Position numbers and translations under genes: made by a program. A stretch of 64,000 bases of DNA, taken from positions 143,572-207,571 of the forward strand of contig JAHHRW010000003.1 of assembly GCA_020025575.1 (NCBI GenBank), read 5' to 3'. The notes below the pieces were generated by a model. The model was given only the letters and a program-made list of their open reading frames with translations. It was not told the origin of the DNA and did not search any database. Below, piece by piece: positions 34,180-42,838 of the stretch. Origin of the DNA: Oscillospiraceae bacterium (GTDB taxonomy: Bacteria; Bacillota; Clostridia; Oscillospirales; Oscillospiraceae). Each line of letters opens with the position of its first letter. The stretch's first letter is position 1.

Positions 34180-34850
34180 CCCCACCTGCGCTGGCATGGC
34201 AGCGGTTATTACACTGTGTTCTGCTAGGTGTTGCACTAGGTCCCATTTTAGACTTTCCCAAACCACTGCACCGCCATTGCCCCATTGTATATCAGCTAAT
34301 CATATGCGCGATATTACTGCCGGCATGGCTGATTTTATCCTTTTACATCTGCCAAGGAGACATTCGACTGGGATATGTGGGAGGCGGTGTGCTGGGATAT
34401 TCCATGTGGCTCATCACTTTACACGCCACCGTCCAGCGAGTCTTCGACAAATTTTGGCAACTGATTTGGAGATTTTTTCGCAAGATTACAGGTCCTGTCC
34501 TGATTTTTTTGAAAAAAATTAAGAAAAGTCAAAAAAGGCTCTATGCAACTGCGAAAAAATGGGTTACAATAGAAAAGAATAAGCGCCATAAACGTGGGCG
34601 CAAACCCGGAGGCCCGTTTCATGAACAATCTTCACAGATTGATGCAGAGAATTACGCTGCAACATCGTCGCACGCTGCCGCTGACCAAAGCAGTGGTTAC
34701 AACCGCCATCGTGTTGTCTACGGTGACACTGATTGCCCTGCGCCTTTGCCAGTGGGACGCTCAGGCAAAGCTCGGTGTTCTGCAAGAGCAGGCCGCCCAA
34801 CTGGCACAAGAAAACACCGATCTGTCCAACCGCATCGAAAACATCGATAG
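34176..34850 (+). CDS. yabQ: Spore cortex protein YabQ, with a tail overlapping divIC
   Basis: 224 residues by the open frame. The first 100 or so contain hydrophobic helices (LLHCVLLGVALGPILDF, IICAILLPAWLILSFYI, LGYSMWLITL) typical of YabQ, followed by a very basic stretch. From about residue 149 the frame runs 230 bases inside divIC and reads as low-complexity, out-of-frame sequence. Two 7-base homopolymers (T7 and A7 near 34504-34520) lie just before, so a past or programmed slip could have altered the natural end. In Bacillus YabQ is about 211 residues, so the full frame may also be real. Confidence 0.75.
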   Translation: MTPPALAWQRLLHCVLLGVALGPILDFPKPLHRHCPIVYQLIICAILLPAWLILSFYICQGDIRLGYVGGGVLGYSMWLITLHATVQRVFDKFWQLIWRFFRKITGPVLIFLKKIKKSQKRLYATAKKWVTIEKNKRHKRGRKPGGPFHEQSSQIDAENYAATSSHAAADQSSGYNRHRVVYGDTDCPAPLPVGRSGKARCSARAGRPTGTRKHRSVQPHRKHR

Positions 34851-34932
34851 CTTGGAGTCTATTCGTCGTATCGCTGACGAGGAACTGAATCTTGTAGATC
34901 CGGGCACCATTATTATTGAAGAATCAGAATAA
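34621..34932 (+). CDS. divIC: Septum formation initiator DivIC
   Basis: About 103 residues. A basic N-terminus, a single membrane segment (AVVTTAIVLSTVTLIALRL), then a coiled coil (LQEQAAQLAQENTDLSNRIENI) and an acidic C-terminus, the FtsB/DivIC layout. It forms a complex with FtsL and DivIB at the division septum. The ATG at 34621 follows GGAGG with eight bases of spacing. Its first 230 bases overlap the yabQ frame. Confidence 0.88.
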   Translation: MNNLHRLMQRITLQHRRTLPLTKAVVTTAIVLSTVTLIALRLCQWDAQAKLGVLQEQAAQLAQENTDLSNRIENIDSLESIRRIADEELNLVDPGTIIIEESE

Positions 34933-34934
34933 GC

Positions 34935-35438
34935 ATGGAGGAAACAAACATCAGTATGGAGTTAACCGTCGGAGCCGTCCTTGAGGGCAAAGTAAAATCA
35001 ATTACAAATTTCGGCGCATTTGTTGCGCTGCCAGACAACAAAACAGGCATGGTACATATCTCGGAAGTTGCCAACGCCTATGTCAGTGACATTCGTCAGC
35101 ATTTGACCGAAGGACAGGATGTCAAAGTTGTGGTTATCGCTGTCGATCCCGCCGGAAAGATCAACCTTTCTATGAAACGTCTTGAGCCCAAGCCTCAGAA
35201 CCAGGGCAATTCCCGCCCCAATTTCCGCAGAGATCAGAACTCCGGTTCTAATTCCTTCCGCAGTCAGGCACCTCGGCCCCATACGCCGCGGAGCAACGCT
35301 CCTGTGCCCCCAGCCGCTCCCAAGACCGCTGATCAGCTCTTTGAAGAAAAACTGAAGGCATTCATGAGTGAATCTGACAGCAAGATTTCTTCTATTCGAG
35401 CATACTCAGACCATCGCACAAAGAGCCGCAGACGTTAA
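34935..35438 (+). CDS. yabR: S1-domain RNA-binding protein YabR
   Basis: 167 residues. An S1 OB-fold (about residues 8-80: VGAVLEGKVKSITNFGAFVAL, HISEVAN, VKVVVIAVDPAGKINLSMK) is followed by a low-complexity Asn/Arg/Pro-rich linker and a short C-terminal helix. An ATG at 34956 fits the family N-terminus better, but GGAGG is then 14 bases away. The ATG at 34935, two bases after divIC, is given here; either is possible. Likely binds RNA or ribosomes; role not fixed. Confidence 0.88.
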   Translation: MEETNISMELTVGAVLEGKVKSITNFGAFVALPDNKTGMVHISEVANAYVSDIRQHLTEGQDVKVVVIAVDPAGKINLSMKRLEPKPQNQGNSRPNFRRDQNSGSNSFRSQAPRPHTPRSNAPVPPAAPKTADQLFEEKLKAFMSESDSKISSIRAYSDHRTKSRRR

Positions 35439-35444
35439 ACACAA

Positions 35445-35473
35445 AGGGCTGTTGCACCTGTGGCAACAGCCCT
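35445..35473 (+). terminator. Terminator of the yabP-yabR operon
   Basis: A perfect 11-bp stem with a 7-base loop, six bases after the yabR stop. The T-run is short (CGATTT). Confidence 0.65.
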
Positions 35474-35504
35474 CGATTTACGCTGCGAAAAGAGAGGACA
35501 ACTT

Positions 35505-36203
35505 ATGTCAACTGTATTAGTTACCGGCGGTTCCCGGGGCATTGGTGCTGCAACCGTGCGCCGTTTCTGCCAATCCGGTCATCGGGTTTTTTTCCTTTAT
35601 CAGAAACAGGCAGAGGCCGCAAACCGCCTTGCACTGGAAACCGGAGCAACTGCCATCTGTGCAGATGTTGCAAACAAAGCAGCTGTTGAGGCGGCATTTG
35701 CCCAAATCGGCTCCGTGGACATTTTGATTTGCAATGCAGGAATTAGCATGAATGGACTTATGAGTATGATGCCGGAATCCGATTGGGATCGCATCTTTGA
35801 TGTGAATGTGAAAGGCATTTATAATTGCGTAAATGCGGCTATGTCTGGCTTTCTGTCTAAACAGGCAGGTTCCATTGTGACTGTAAGCTCTATGTGGGGC
35901 CAGGTTGGGGCAAGCTGCGAAACTGCCTATTCCGCCACCAAGGGTGCCGTCATCTCCATGACCAAAGCCCTAGCAAAGGAACTGGGGCCATCTGGGATTC
36001 GGGTGAACTGCGTTGCACCCGGTGTCATCATGACGGATATGTGCGGCAACTTAGAACCAGATGTTCTGGAGCAGCTGCGCAGCGAAACCCCCATCGGAAG
36101 AAACGGCACCCCAGAAGATGTGGCAGAGGCCATTGCGTTTCTAGCCAATGCAAAATTTATTACTGGACAAATTCTCGGTGTAAACGGTGGATTTGTCATT
36201 TAG
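35505..36203 (+). CDS. Short-chain dehydrogenase/reductase, FabG-like
   Basis: 232 residues. Classical SDR: TGGSRGIG cofactor motif at residues 7-14, NAG near residue 80, catalytic Ser in VTVSSMWGQ and YSATK (Tyr/Lys) near residue 145, and a C-terminal GQILGVNGG as in 3-oxoacyl-ACP reductases. The ATG at 35505 has AGAGAGG upstream. It is not in a fatty-acid cluster, so the substrate is open. YmfI-like proteins are the best match by memory. rpiB follows after 10 bases. Confidence 0.85.
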   Translation: MSTVLVTGGSRGIGAATVRRFCQSGHRVFFLYQKQAEAANRLALETGATAICADVANKAAVEAAFAQIGSVDILICNAGISMNGLMSMMPESDWDRIFDVNVKGIYNCVNAAMSGFLSKQAGSIVTVSSMWGQVGASCETAYSATKGAVISMTKALAKELGPSGIRVNCVAPGVIMTDMCGNLEPDVLEQLRSETPIGRNGTPEDVAEAIAFLANAKFITGQILGVNGGFVI

Positions 36204-36213
36204 GAGGAAAAAT

Positions 36214-36654
36214 ATGAAAATTTCAATTGCTTGTGATCACGGTGCATTGTCGCTGAAGAACGACATCAAGGAGCACCTGGAGAGTCTGGGCCACGAAGTC
36301 CATGATTTTGGTACTCACACCTTAGACAGCTGCGATTACCCCGACATGATTGCACCTGCCGCGAAAGCAGTTGCTGACGGTGAATGTGATAGAGGCATCG
36401 TTCTTTGCACCACCGGCATCGGCGCCTCGATTGTGGCCAATAAGATCAAGGGCGTTCGCTGTGCACTTCTAAGCGATGTTCTGTCTGCCCGCATGACCCG
36501 TCTGCACAACGATACCAATGTAATGGCATTGGGTGCCGGCATTATCGGTAAGAACCTGGCATTGGAAATCGTCGATGTGTGGTTGGAAACAGCGTTTTCT
36601 GGTGACGCCCGTCATCAGCGCCGTATCGACAAGATTACAGCTCTCGAATCCTAA
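36214..36654 (+). CDS. rpiB: Ribose-5-phosphate isomerase B
   Basis: Interconverts ribose-5-phosphate and ribulose-5-phosphate in the pentose phosphate pathway. 146 residues of the RpiB/LacAB family. ACDHGAL at the N-terminus, the active-site Cys in VLCTTGIGASIVANK near residue 70, and HNDTNVMALGAGIIG for the phosphate site. AGGAGG lies upstream. It also supplies ribose-5-phosphate, and indirectly erythrose-4-phosphate, used by aroF. Confidence 0.93.
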   Translation: MKISIACDHGALSLKNDIKEHLESLGHEVHDFGTHTLDSCDYPDMIAPAAKAVADGECDRGIVLCTTGIGASIVANKIKGVRCALLSDVLSARMTRLHNDTNVMALGAGIIGKNLALEIVDVWLETAFSGDARHQRRIDKITALES

Positions 36655-36666
36655 ATTGGTTACATA

Positions 36667-36696
36667 AAAACCCGCCTTACATAAGGCGGGTTTTTT
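36667..36696. terminator. Bidirectional terminator between rpiB and the oligopeptide-binding gene
   Basis: A 12-bp stem (AAAACCCGCCTT / AAGGCGGGTTTT) with a 4-base loop, T-rich on both strands. Strong and usable in both directions. Confidence 0.9.
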
Positions 36697-36738
36697 GCGT
36701 CCTAGAGATTGTAGTATCATCGTCAGGCAGTATTGGGA

Positions 36739-38334
36739 TTATTCCTCTGTTGTTTCTTCCGTGGTTGCCGCTGCGCCCTCTAATGTCCTTACCTCTTCAA
36801 TGCTTTTGCCCAGGGAATAATAGAAGATATTATCCCGGCCCGGGTGCATCTCATCCACCAAGCCCCTTTTTCCGTAGACTGCATGACTCCTAAACAGGAT
36901 TGGCACCAATTGTCCCTTTTCCATGATTGCCTGATGCAGATTATAATAGTTACCGCTATTTTCCAAAGCGTCATGACACAGGGCATAACAAGCCTCGTCA
37001 GACATGCCGCCATCGCTCAGCGCACCGTAAGGCGCAAAGAACTCGCTCAAATCCATGGTCGCGGAAAGCTTTGTCTGGCCCAGATACAGATCGTAGTTTC
37101 CCATTGCCAATCCCTCTCGATAGTTTGCGCTGGTATCACTCTCTACCTTTACCACAAGGCCGCAGTCCGTAAGCATCTGTGCAATCTCCCGGGCCACCTG
37201 AAGGCGAACAGAATCACTTTTGTTTACATACAGGATGATTTCTGTCCCCCGCATACCGGCTCTCGTCAAGGCCTCTTCAAACCGAGCCGAGTCAAATGTA
37301 ACCTTGCTTGCCAATCCTCTATGGTAGAACGGAGAATTGGGCGAAGCAGGCAAAGTCGAAATCATACCAAATCCATTGTAGTATTTTTCAAGAATCTTTG
37401 GACGGTCAATTGCATAAGTCAGCGCTTTTCGCACCTCTGGATTAGAAAAGACCTCACTGGAAGAATTGGTCGCCAAATACAAGAATCCACCGGTATCCTC
37501 TTCCCAGAGCTCGTAATCACACCGATATTGAGCATAGCTGGCTGCTCCGGGATCAGCCGTGGAAATTCCAACATTTTCAAATTCAAATGCATCACGGACA
37601 TCCGTTGCGTTTTCAAAAGTGCGCAGGGTGATTGTCTCCGATGTCAAAGGCAACTCTGCCTTGCACCACCATGTCTGGTTACGCTGCAGCACCAATCCGG
37701 ATGCAGCACTCTGCAAACGGTACGGACCGGAGCCAACTGGCTGCGCATTTTCCAGCGTATCCTTCTTTACGATGGGAACCGTCAAAAGCATCGGCAGATT
37801 CTCATACGGGACATAGGTGGTCACCCGCACTGTGCTGGCATCTAGTGCAGAAATCTCGCCAACATAGTCAAACCGTCCTCTGTAAATCGAACTGTCTCTG
37901 GCATACTGCAGGCTTGCTGCAACATCTTCTGCAGTCAGTGCACTGCCATCTGCAAAAGTGGCCGTTTCCAAGTAAAGCGTATATACCGTCAAATCCTCTG
38001 ATACTGTAAAATCTTTGCACAGAATGGGTTCTGCCTCATAGTCTTGATTCATTGCAAACAAGCCCTGATAAAGCAAAGAAAACAGCATCCGATTGTTAAT
38101 ATTCGTACACAAATAAGGGTTAAATCCCTCTTTTGGATAGTAGGCAAGGGTGAATGCATTTTTCTGGGTTTCCAATTCACCGGGAGCCTTCATCTCCGTA
38201 GGCTTTGTTTGCTGGGATGGCTGGGTGTAATCTGCCAGACCATCCCCGGTGGGCACATAAGCACCATCTGATTCACAGCCTGCAAACAGCCCCAACATCA
38301 ATGCCAGGCAAAGCAGCATTGCAATTTTTCTCAT
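36739..38334 (-). CDS. ABC transporter solute-binding lipoprotein, family 5 (oligopeptide/nickel type)
   Basis: 531 residues. A lipoprotein signal (LFAGC with Cys20) is followed by a family 5 extracellular solute-binding domain: KEGFNPYLC, the typical ALTAEDVAASLQYARD segment, and RKALTYAIDR near residue 305. A low-complexity Thr/Glu tail closes the protein. No permease or ATPase genes are nearby, so it would work with components encoded elsewhere. Co-transcribed with secA and pgeF; its start overlaps the pgeF stop by 4 bases. Confidence 0.85.
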   Translation of the reverse strand: MRKIAMLLCLALMLGLFAGCESDGAYVPTGDGLADYTQPSQQTKPTEMKAPGELETQKNAFTLAYYPKEGFNPYLCTNINNRMLFSLLYQGLFAMNQDYEAEPILCKDFTVSEDLTVYTLYLETATFADGSALTAEDVAASLQYARDSSIYRGRFDYVGEISALDASTVRVTTYVPYENLPMLLTVPIVKKDTLENAQPVGSGPYRLQSAASGLVLQRNQTWWCKAELPLTSETITLRTFENATDVRDAFEFENVGISTADPGAASYAQYRCDYELWEEDTGGFLYLATNSSSEVFSNPEVRKALTYAIDRPKILEKYYNGFGMISTLPASPNSPFYHRGLASKVTFDSARFEEALTRAGMRGTEIILYVNKSDSVRLQVAREIAQMLTDCGLVVKVESDTSANYREGLAMGNYDLYLGQTKLSATMDLSEFFAPYGALSDGGMSDEACYALCHDALENSGNYYNLHQAIMEKGQLVPILFRSHAVYGKRGLVDEMHPGRDNIFYYSLGKSIEEVRTLEGAAATTEETTEE

Positions 38335-39137
38335 GCGTTATTTTCTCCTTTGCAGACGATGATTGCCGCCATTGATCCACGATTTTTCCCAACAACACGA
38401 TGGGACCAAAACCGCTGAGGCTGGCACGCAGTACATTCTGCACTGACATCCACAGCTTGCACACCGGCACGATTCAGCAGCAGACGATTGACACCTTTCA
38501 GGTCCACATGGTACTTATCGCCCTTGCTCACAATGAATTGATTGCCATCGGAACCAAGTATTTCCACAATCGCCTGGGGGACATCTGCATCTGTTTCAAA
38601 ACAGCACTGGCCGATATTCGGGCCGATGGCTGCACAGATATTGGCCGGCTTGCATCCGTAGCTTTCGCACATTGCTCTAACCGCATCTCCGGCAATATCT
38701 GCCACGGTTCCCCGCCAACCGGCATGAACCGCCCCTACTGCACCGTTCTCCCTATCCCACAACAAGATGGGAGTGCAGTCTGCGGTAAAAACCGTCAGTG
38801 CCAGTCCTTTTGTGTTGGTAATCAGCGCATCACACTCCGGCTCCACCGGGCGAAACAAGCCTTCCCCGGCATTTTTTTGGGTGACCTTGCGAACAATATT
38901 GGTGTGTGTCTGGCGGGTAAAAACCACATCCTCAGGGGCAAATCCTACCGCATTGCCGAGAATGCGGTAGTTTTCCAGAACATTTTCCGGATTGTCCCCC
39001 CGACTTGTCCCCAAATTCAGGCTGGCCAGATTCCCCGTGCTGACGCCTCCCATACGCGTAGAAAAGCAATGGGGAACTGCAATCGAATCAGAGGTCAGAT
39101 ATTCCAATTTCCCATAGATTTCATTGATAAAGGCCAT
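38331..39137 (-). CDS. pgeF: Purine nucleoside phosphorylase / peptidoglycan editing factor (YfiH/PgeF family, multicopper-oxidase-like fold)
   Basis: 268 residues. The YlmD/YfiH family signatures are clear: TRQTHTN, TADCTPILL, HAGWRGTVADI and CCFETDADV, which carry the His/Cys metal ligands. Members have been described as adenosine/inosine phosphorylases and as peptidoglycan precursor editing enzymes; the sequence alone does not decide. The ATG at 39137 has AAAGGAGG upstream; longer starts are rejected. Located between secA and the lipoprotein gene. Confidence 0.88.
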   Translation of the reverse strand: MAFINEIYGKLEYLTSDSIAVPHCFSTRMGGVSTGNLASLNLGTSRGDNPENVLENYRILGNAVGFAPEDVVFTRQTHTNIVRKVTQKNAGEGLFRPVEPECDALITNTKGLALTVFTADCTPILLWDRENGAVGAVHAGWRGTVADIAGDAVRAMCESYGCKPANICAAIGPNIGQCCFETDADVPQAIVEILGSDGNQFIVSKGDKYHVDLKGVNRLLLNRAGVQAVDVSAECTACQPQRFWSHRVVGKNRGSMAAIIVCKGENNA

Positions 39138-39154
39138 ATCTTTCCTCCTTTTGT

Positions 39155-41917
39155 TTATTCTCTGCCAGCAGCAATATCCTTTTCTCTGCAGCACTTTTTA
39201 TACTTCTTGCCGCTGCCGCAAGGACAAGGATCGTTGGGGCCCACCTTCTTTGCGGTGTTGCGGACAGGTTGCTTTTTCACAACGGAATCCCCGTTGCCCA
39301 CTGCATGGATCTCCTTGGCAACCTTTTCACGCTTGACCGTCTCAGCAGGCTGTACCCGAACCAGGAACAGACGGCGTACCATCTCCTCCCGAATGGCATT
39401 GATGGTAGCCTCAAACATCTCATAGCCCTGCTCGCGGTACTCGATGACCGGGTCATGCTGACCGTAAGCCCTCAGACCAACACCCTGCTTCAGTTCATCC
39501 ATCGCATCGATGTGATCCATCCAATACTCGTCCACCACACGCAGCATAATCACGCGCTCCAACTCACGCATGAGTTTCTCGCCGTAAGCAGTTTCCTTGG
39601 CCTGATAGGTCTTTTCTGCACAATCGAAGAGTTTCTGTTCCAGCTGACCGGGCTGCATTGCTGCGAGCTCCTCATCAGTGAAATGAACCATCCCCTTGGG
39701 GAAATAGATATTGTCCATATGCGCCAGCAGTGCAGCAAGCTCCTGCTGATTGGAAATCGCACCCTGTTCCGCGGTAACCGTTGCAACCAATCCCTCGATG
39801 ACTCTGTGCAGATTGTTCATCACCGTGTCCCTCAGATTATCACCATCAAGGACTTGCCGGCGCTGTCCGTAAATCACCTCACGCTGGGTGTTCATAACAT
39901 CGTCATACTCCAGAACACTCTTTCTGGAGCGGAAGTTTCTGCTTTCTACGTTCTTCTGGGCATTTTCTACTGCGTTGGACAAAATCTTCTGGTCGATGGG
40001 CGTATCCTCATCCAGCCCCAGGGTGTCCATCATAGACATAATACGCTCAGAAGAGAACAGACGCATCAGATCGTCTTCCATGCTCAGATAGAAACGGCTC
40101 TCACCGGGGTCACCCTGACGGCCTGCACGGCCACGGAGCTGATTGTCGATACGGCGAGACTCATGACGCTCGGTACCGATGATAAACAGGCCGCCGGCCT
40201 CTTTTACTTTGCGTGCATAGTCGGCAATCCGAGCCTTATGCATGCCCAGCAGCTCCTCATACTGCTTACGCACTGCCAGAATTTCCGGATCATTGGTCTC
40301 AGCATAGGAGTTTGCCTCCTGCAGCAGCTCCTCACTGACATCCTGCTTGCGCAGATCGTTCAGTGCCATATACTCAGCATTACCACCCAGCATAATGTCC
40401 GTACCACGGCCAGCCATATTGGTTGCGATGGTAACGGCACCATAGTAGCCTGCCTGCGCAACAATCTGCGCCTCCATTTCGTGGTACTTTGCGTTCAGGA
40501 CATTATGGGGAATTCCCTCTTTTTTCAACAGCTTGCTGAGGACCTCACTCTTTTCAATAGAGATCGTACCTACCAGAACAGGCTGCCCCTTTTCGTGGCA
40601 TTCCTTAACCTGACGGACGATGGCACGGAACTTGCCTGCCTCCGTCTTGTAAACTACATCAGGATGATCCACACGCGCAACCGGACGGTTGGTGGGAATC
40701 TCCACAACATCCAGCTTATAGATGGTACCAAATTCCTCTTCCTCAGTCAAAGCGGTACCGGTCATACCGGACAGTTTGTTGTACAGGCGGAAGAAGTTCT
40801 GGAAGGTAATGGTTGCCAGCGTTTTGGACTCCCCTGCTACCTTTACGCCTTCCTTCGCCTCAATGGCCTGGTGCAGGCCTTCATTATAACGACGACCATA
40901 CATCAAACGACCGGTAAATTCATCAACAATGATGATCTGACCGTCCTTGACCACATAATCAATATCCTTCTTCATCAAGCCCCGGGCTTTCATCGCCTGA
41001 TTGATGTGGTGAGAAAGGGTTGCATTGTCCGGATCTGCCAGATTTTCCACACCAAAGAACTTTTCAGCCTTTTCAATGCCGGATGCCGTCAAGGAAACCG
41101 TCTTGGATTTTTCATCCACAATATAGTCACAGTCATAATCGTCCTGCACTTCCTTTTCGTCCGTCTTGGCAAAGACCTGCTTGCGCAGCTTGGAAACGAA
41201 GGCATCTGCAGTCTCATAAAGCTTGGAAGAATCATCACCCTTGCCGGAAATAATCAGCGGGGTACGCGCTTCATCAATGAGAATCGAGTCCACTTCGTCC
41301 ACGATGGCAAAGTTATGACCACGCTGGACCATCTCTTCCTTATAAATAGCCATGTTATCACGAAGATAGTCAAAACCCAGCTCGTTATTGGTGCAGTAGG
41401 TGATATCTGCTGCATAAGCTACTTTTCGTTCAGCAGGACTCATGCCGGGAACCACCAGACCGACGCTCATACCCATGTAGCGGTAAACCTTACCCATCCA
41501 CTCAGAGTCACGACGGGAAAGGTAATCGTTCACGGTGACAACATGAACGCCTTTTCCGGTCAGCGCATTCAGATAACATGGCAGGATGGCAACCAAGGTT
41601 TTACCTTCACCGGTTTTCATTTCTGCGATTCTGCCCTGGTGCAAAATGATACCGCCAATCAACTGCACCGGATAGGGCCGCATGCCCAGAACGCGGTCAG
41701 CCGCCTCCCGGATGGCTGCGAACGCCTCAGGGAGCAGATCGTCCAAGGTTTCTCCTTTGGTCAGACGTTCCTTAAATTCTGCAGTCTTTGCTTTTAATGC
41801 ATCTTCTGACAGTGCTTTATATTCATTCTCCAATCCCAGGATCTTGTCCACCAGGGGTTGGATTTTCTTGACCTCCCGATCAGATCGGGTGCCAAAGATT
41901 TTTGAGAACAATCCCAT
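39155..41917 (-). CDS. secA: Preprotein translocase ATPase SecA
   Basis: Motor of the Sec export pathway, about 920 residues. DEAD-like motor 1 with MKTGEGKTLV (Walker A) near residue 100 and a DEVDSILIDEARTP Walker B, preprotein cross-linking domain, motor 2 with GRAGRQGDPG, helical wing/scaffold, and a C-terminal zinc motif (DPCPCGSGKKYKKCC) that binds SecB-like partners or membrane lipid. The ATG at 41917 follows AAAGGAG. Start of an operon with pgeF and the binding-protein gene. A long antisense frame here is an artefact. Confidence 0.97.
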   Translation of the reverse strand: MGLFSKIFGTRSDREVKKIQPLVDKILGLENEYKALSEDALKAKTAEFKERLTKGETLDDLLPEAFAAIREAADRVLGMRPYPVQLIGGIILHQGRIAEMKTGEGKTLVAILPCYLNALTGKGVHVVTVNDYLSRRDSEWMGKVYRYMGMSVGLVVPGMSPAERKVAYAADITYCTNNELGFDYLRDNMAIYKEEMVQRGHNFAIVDEVDSILIDEARTPLIISGKGDDSSKLYETADAFVSKLRKQVFAKTDEKEVQDDYDCDYIVDEKSKTVSLTASGIEKAEKFFGVENLADPDNATLSHHINQAMKARGLMKKDIDYVVKDGQIIIVDEFTGRLMYGRRYNEGLHQAIEAKEGVKVAGESKTLATITFQNFFRLYNKLSGMTGTALTEEEEFGTIYKLDVVEIPTNRPVARVDHPDVVYKTEAGKFRAIVRQVKECHEKGQPVLVGTISIEKSEVLSKLLKKEGIPHNVLNAKYHEMEAQIVAQAGYYGAVTIATNMAGRGTDIMLGGNAEYMALNDLRKQDVSEELLQEANSYAETNDPEILAVRKQYEELLGMHKARIADYARKVKEAGGLFIIGTERHESRRIDNQLRGRAGRQGDPGESRFYLSMEDDLMRLFSSERIMSMMDTLGLDEDTPIDQKILSNAVENAQKNVESRNFRSRKSVLEYDDVMNTQREVIYGQRRQVLDGDNLRDTVMNNLHRVIEGLVATVTAEQGAISNQQELAALLAHMDNIYFPKGMVHFTDEELAAMQPGQLEQKLFDCAEKTYQAKETAYGEKLMRELERVIMLRVVDEYWMDHIDAMDELKQGVGLRAYGQHDPVIEYREQGYEMFEATINAIREEMVRRLFLVRVQPAETVKREKVAKEIHAVGNGDSVVKKQPVRNTAKKVGPNDPCPCGSGKKYKKCCREKDIAAGRE

Positions 41918-41974
41918 TTCAAATCTCCTTTCGGTTTTTCCCATGAAACAGAGCATAGAAAACCATTTTCAGAC

Positions 41975-41983
41975 ATTATAGCA
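41975..41983 (-). promoter_or_regulatory. Extended -10 promoter of secA
   Basis: TGCTATAAT on the minus strand, an extended -10. No good -35 at 17 bases. The start site would lie about 50 bases before the ATG. Confidence 0.5.
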
Positions 41984-42039
41984 CACCTATTAAAAAAAGA
42001 ATAGACATTTTTGTGAATAACACATCCATTGATTCACAA

Positions 42040-42066
42040 AAAACCACCCCTTTACGAGGTGGTTTT
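42040..42066 (-). terminator. Terminator of comM-rsmE
   Basis: A 9-bp stem (AAAACCACC / GGTGGTTTT) with a 9-base loop, just after the rsmE stop and T-rich on the minus strand. Confidence 0.8.
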
Positions 42067-42073
42067 CAAAATA

Positions 42074-42805
42074 TCAAAATTCACCGGCAGCATACATCAC
42101 TGCAGACAGTGCGCACAACGGTGCCGTTTCGCAGCGCAGGATTCGTTTTCCAAGGGTGCAGACCCGAAACCCTGCATCCATCGCCCTCTGTACTTCACCT
42201 TCCTCCAAGCCACCTTCCGGCCCGGTAAGCAGCGCAGCCGTCCTGAATGTGTGCTCAGTCAGCGCCATATGCAGCGTTGTTGCCCGTTCATTTTCATAGA
42301 ACATCATGGGCAGATCTGCCTGCGCTCCACGCTTGAGTGCCTCTGCATAACTGGGAAGTACAACAACCTGTGGAATTCTGCCCCGGCCGGACTGTTCCGC
42401 AGCGGATGATGCAATTTTCTGCCAACGCTCCAGTTTCTTCTTCAGACTCTTTTCATCTGGTTTGGATACACACCGAGCAGATGGAAATGCCACAATCTCA
42501 TAAACCCCCAGTTCGGTTGCCTTCTGAATCACGTGCTCCAGCTTGTCCGCCTTTGGAAAAGCCATGTACACGCTGACCTGAACCGCCGGCTCAGAGTCAG
42601 ACTCTCTGCGTTCGTTCACATCCAGCGTGATTTGCTTGGGTGTTACCTCTGCAACCGTACAAAGGCATTCTTTTCCCTGACCATCGCAAACCAGTACCTG
42701 TTCATTGGTCTTTAGACGCAGCACCTTGGCATGGGCAGCATTTTCTCCGGTAAGCACCAGCATATCTTGCATCATCTGCTCCGGTTCTACAAAAAATCTT
42801 GTCAT
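42074..42805 (-). CDS. rsmE: 16S rRNA m3U1498 methyltransferase
   Basis: SPOUT-class methyltransferase acting on U1498 of 16S rRNA in the 30S subunit. 243 residues. An N-terminal PUA-like part (HAKVLRLKTNEQV) and the knotted C-terminal domain with TGPEGGLEEGEV and LGKRILRCETAPL, the SAM-binding knot. It follows comM after 33 bases and ends with its own terminator. Confidence 0.95.
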   Translation of the reverse strand: MTRFFVEPEQMMQDMLVLTGENAAHAKVLRLKTNEQVLVCDGQGKECLCTVAEVTPKQITLDVNERRESDSEPAVQVSVYMAFPKADKLEHVIQKATELGVYEIVAFPSARCVSKPDEKSLKKKLERWQKIASSAAEQSGRGRIPQVVVLPSYAEALKRGAQADLPMMFYENERATTLHMALTEHTFRTAALLTGPEGGLEEGEVQRAMDAGFRVCTLGKRILRCETAPLCALSAVMYAAGEF

Positions 42806-42838
42806 AGATTACTCCTACTCATTCGTTATTCCGAATTA

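Noticed and set aside
39269..41797. 842-residue frame antisense to secA
   Set aside because: Shadow of a complete SecA with all motifs; low-complexity His/Leu-rich translation.
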